Assembly (NCBI RefSeq): GCF_013410545.1
Contig: NZ_JACCFV010000001.1
Coordinates: forward strand, 1,736,001-1,800,000
Direction: 5' to 3'
Length of the DNA stretch: 64,000 nt
Source of the DNA: Pseudoclavibacter chungangensis
GTDB taxonomy: Bacteria; Actinomycetota; Actinomycetes; Actinomycetales; Microbacteriaceae
Made by a program: the position numbers and the translations under genes
In this document: positions 63,521 to 64,000 of the stretch, one piece after another
Layout: every line of letters begins with the position of its first letter
Position numbering within the stretch: the first letter of the stretch is position 1
Notes under the pieces: generated by a model
Databases searched by the model: none
What the model saw: the letters and a program-made list of their open reading frames with translations, nothing else
What the model was told of the DNA's origin: nothing

Positions 63521-64000
63521 GGCTCGGACCGGCTCGGCTCCGCTCGGACTGGCTCGACGCGGCCCAGCTCGGCCTGACTCGGCTCGACCCAGCTCGAATT
63601 GGCTCGACTCGGCGCCGCTCGACTCGGCTCGACTCGACGCGCCCCGGCCCGACTCGGCGCGACGAGATGCGGCGCGACCCGGCTCACACTGACTCGACTC
63701 GACTCGACCCATCTCAGACTGACTCGACTCGACGCGACGCGACGCGGCCCGACTCAGCTCGACCCGATGCGGCGCAACCCAGCTCAGAATGGCACGGCTC
63801 GGCTCAGCTCAGCTCAGCTCGACTCGACTCGACTCGACTCGACTCGACTCGACTCGACTCGACGCGGCCCGGCCCGGCCCGACCCGGCTCAACTCGATCC
63901 AGCTCAGATGGCTCGACTCGGCGCAGCCCGGCCCGGCTCGACTCGACCCGGCCCAACTCGATGCGGCGCGATCCAGCTCAGAGTGGCTCGACTTGGCACC
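63521..64000. repeat. Degenerate pentanucleotide (GRCTC) minisatellite, running out of the window
   Basis: From 63521 to about 63910 the sequence can be cut into 78 consecutive five-base units, most of them GACTC, GGCTC, AGCTC or GACNC. There are eight perfect GACTC copies at 63821-63860. After 63910 the register shifts by one base and continues. All six frames lack a convincing gene; open minus-strand frames encode only Glu-Pro-Ser-Arg-Ala-type repeats. Confidence 0.88.

Noticed and set aside
63214..63712. Minus-strand frames encoding Glu-Pro-Ser-Arg-Ala repeats
   Set aside because: They follow automatically from the pentanucleotide tract; all three minus frames give similar repeats, and no start signal or conserved domain is present.

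Overview
The window is very GC-rich, densely packed DNA from an actinobacterium. It carries a mycothione reductase, a mycothiol-dependent formaldehyde dehydrogenase, a class II DAHP synthase, a GarA/FtsR signalling pair, a monomeric isocitrate dehydrogenase and a PASTA-domain Ser/Thr kinase. Together these point to Actinomycetes, most likely Micrococcales/Microbacteriaceae; that placement is inference from gene content. No rRNA, tRNA, insertion sequence, integrase or phage gene was seen.

Layout. 1-19.3 kb is core metabolism and signalling: the tail of a PASTA kinase, aroG, plsC, an acyl-CoA synthetase, the pyc-mtr-def operon, an orphan ParA, MerR, the garA-ftsR pair, a DUF3097 protein, a CDP-alcohol phosphatidyltransferase, the mscR/metallo-hydrolase pair, and a divergent VOC-dioxygenase/MarR pair with a perfect palindromic operator. 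19.3-36.6 kb is one tightly coupled eight-gene minus-strand operon. It holds a zinc-ribbon TRAFAC-type GTPase, a cytosolic von Willebrand A (vWA) protein, a GTPase-associated (GAP1-like) protein, two large unrecognised proteins, a 1192-aa tubulin/FtsZ-like protein, a secreted membrane-tethered vWA protein and a small Pro/Gly/Phe-rich membrane protein. This is the outstanding system of the window. 36.6-52 kb holds a metallo-hydrolase, icd, a Na+/H+ antiporter, an MFS-MarR drug-efflux operon with two operator copies, pdxY, an aldo/keto reductase, yccF, a PLP decarboxylase divergent from a LysR regulator, an iron-box-controlled SIP-domain protein, and a GH15 hydrolase broken by a one-base homopolymer shift. 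52-64 kb holds a sortase-like protein, a thioesterase, an aromatic-ring FAD monooxygenase with a duplicated operator, a double-SUKH protein, an FMN reductase/luciferase-like monooxygenase duo, a second aldo/keto reductase, a GH65 phosphorylase with its HAD phosphoglucomutase, and noncoding minisatellites.

How genes work together. The kinase and GarA are potential signalling partners bearing on 2-oxoglutarate metabolism. mtr and mscR with its metallo-hydrolase use or recycle mycothiol. The GH65 phosphorylase and the beta-phosphoglucomutase-like HAD form a disaccharide phosphorolysis route. In the GTPase/tubulin operon, start and stop codons overlap by 1-11 bases at five of seven junctions, and four of the eight products carry Phe-Gly-rich tails, which suggests one membrane-associated assembly of unknown function.

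Regulation. Several genes lack a Shine-Dalgarno sequence but have a TANNNT box 6-8 bases before the start codon, as expected for leaderless actinobacterial transcripts. Convergent pairs are separated by long perfect hairpins. Two minisatellites (17/26-bp and 5-bp periods) fill the gene-free end of the window.
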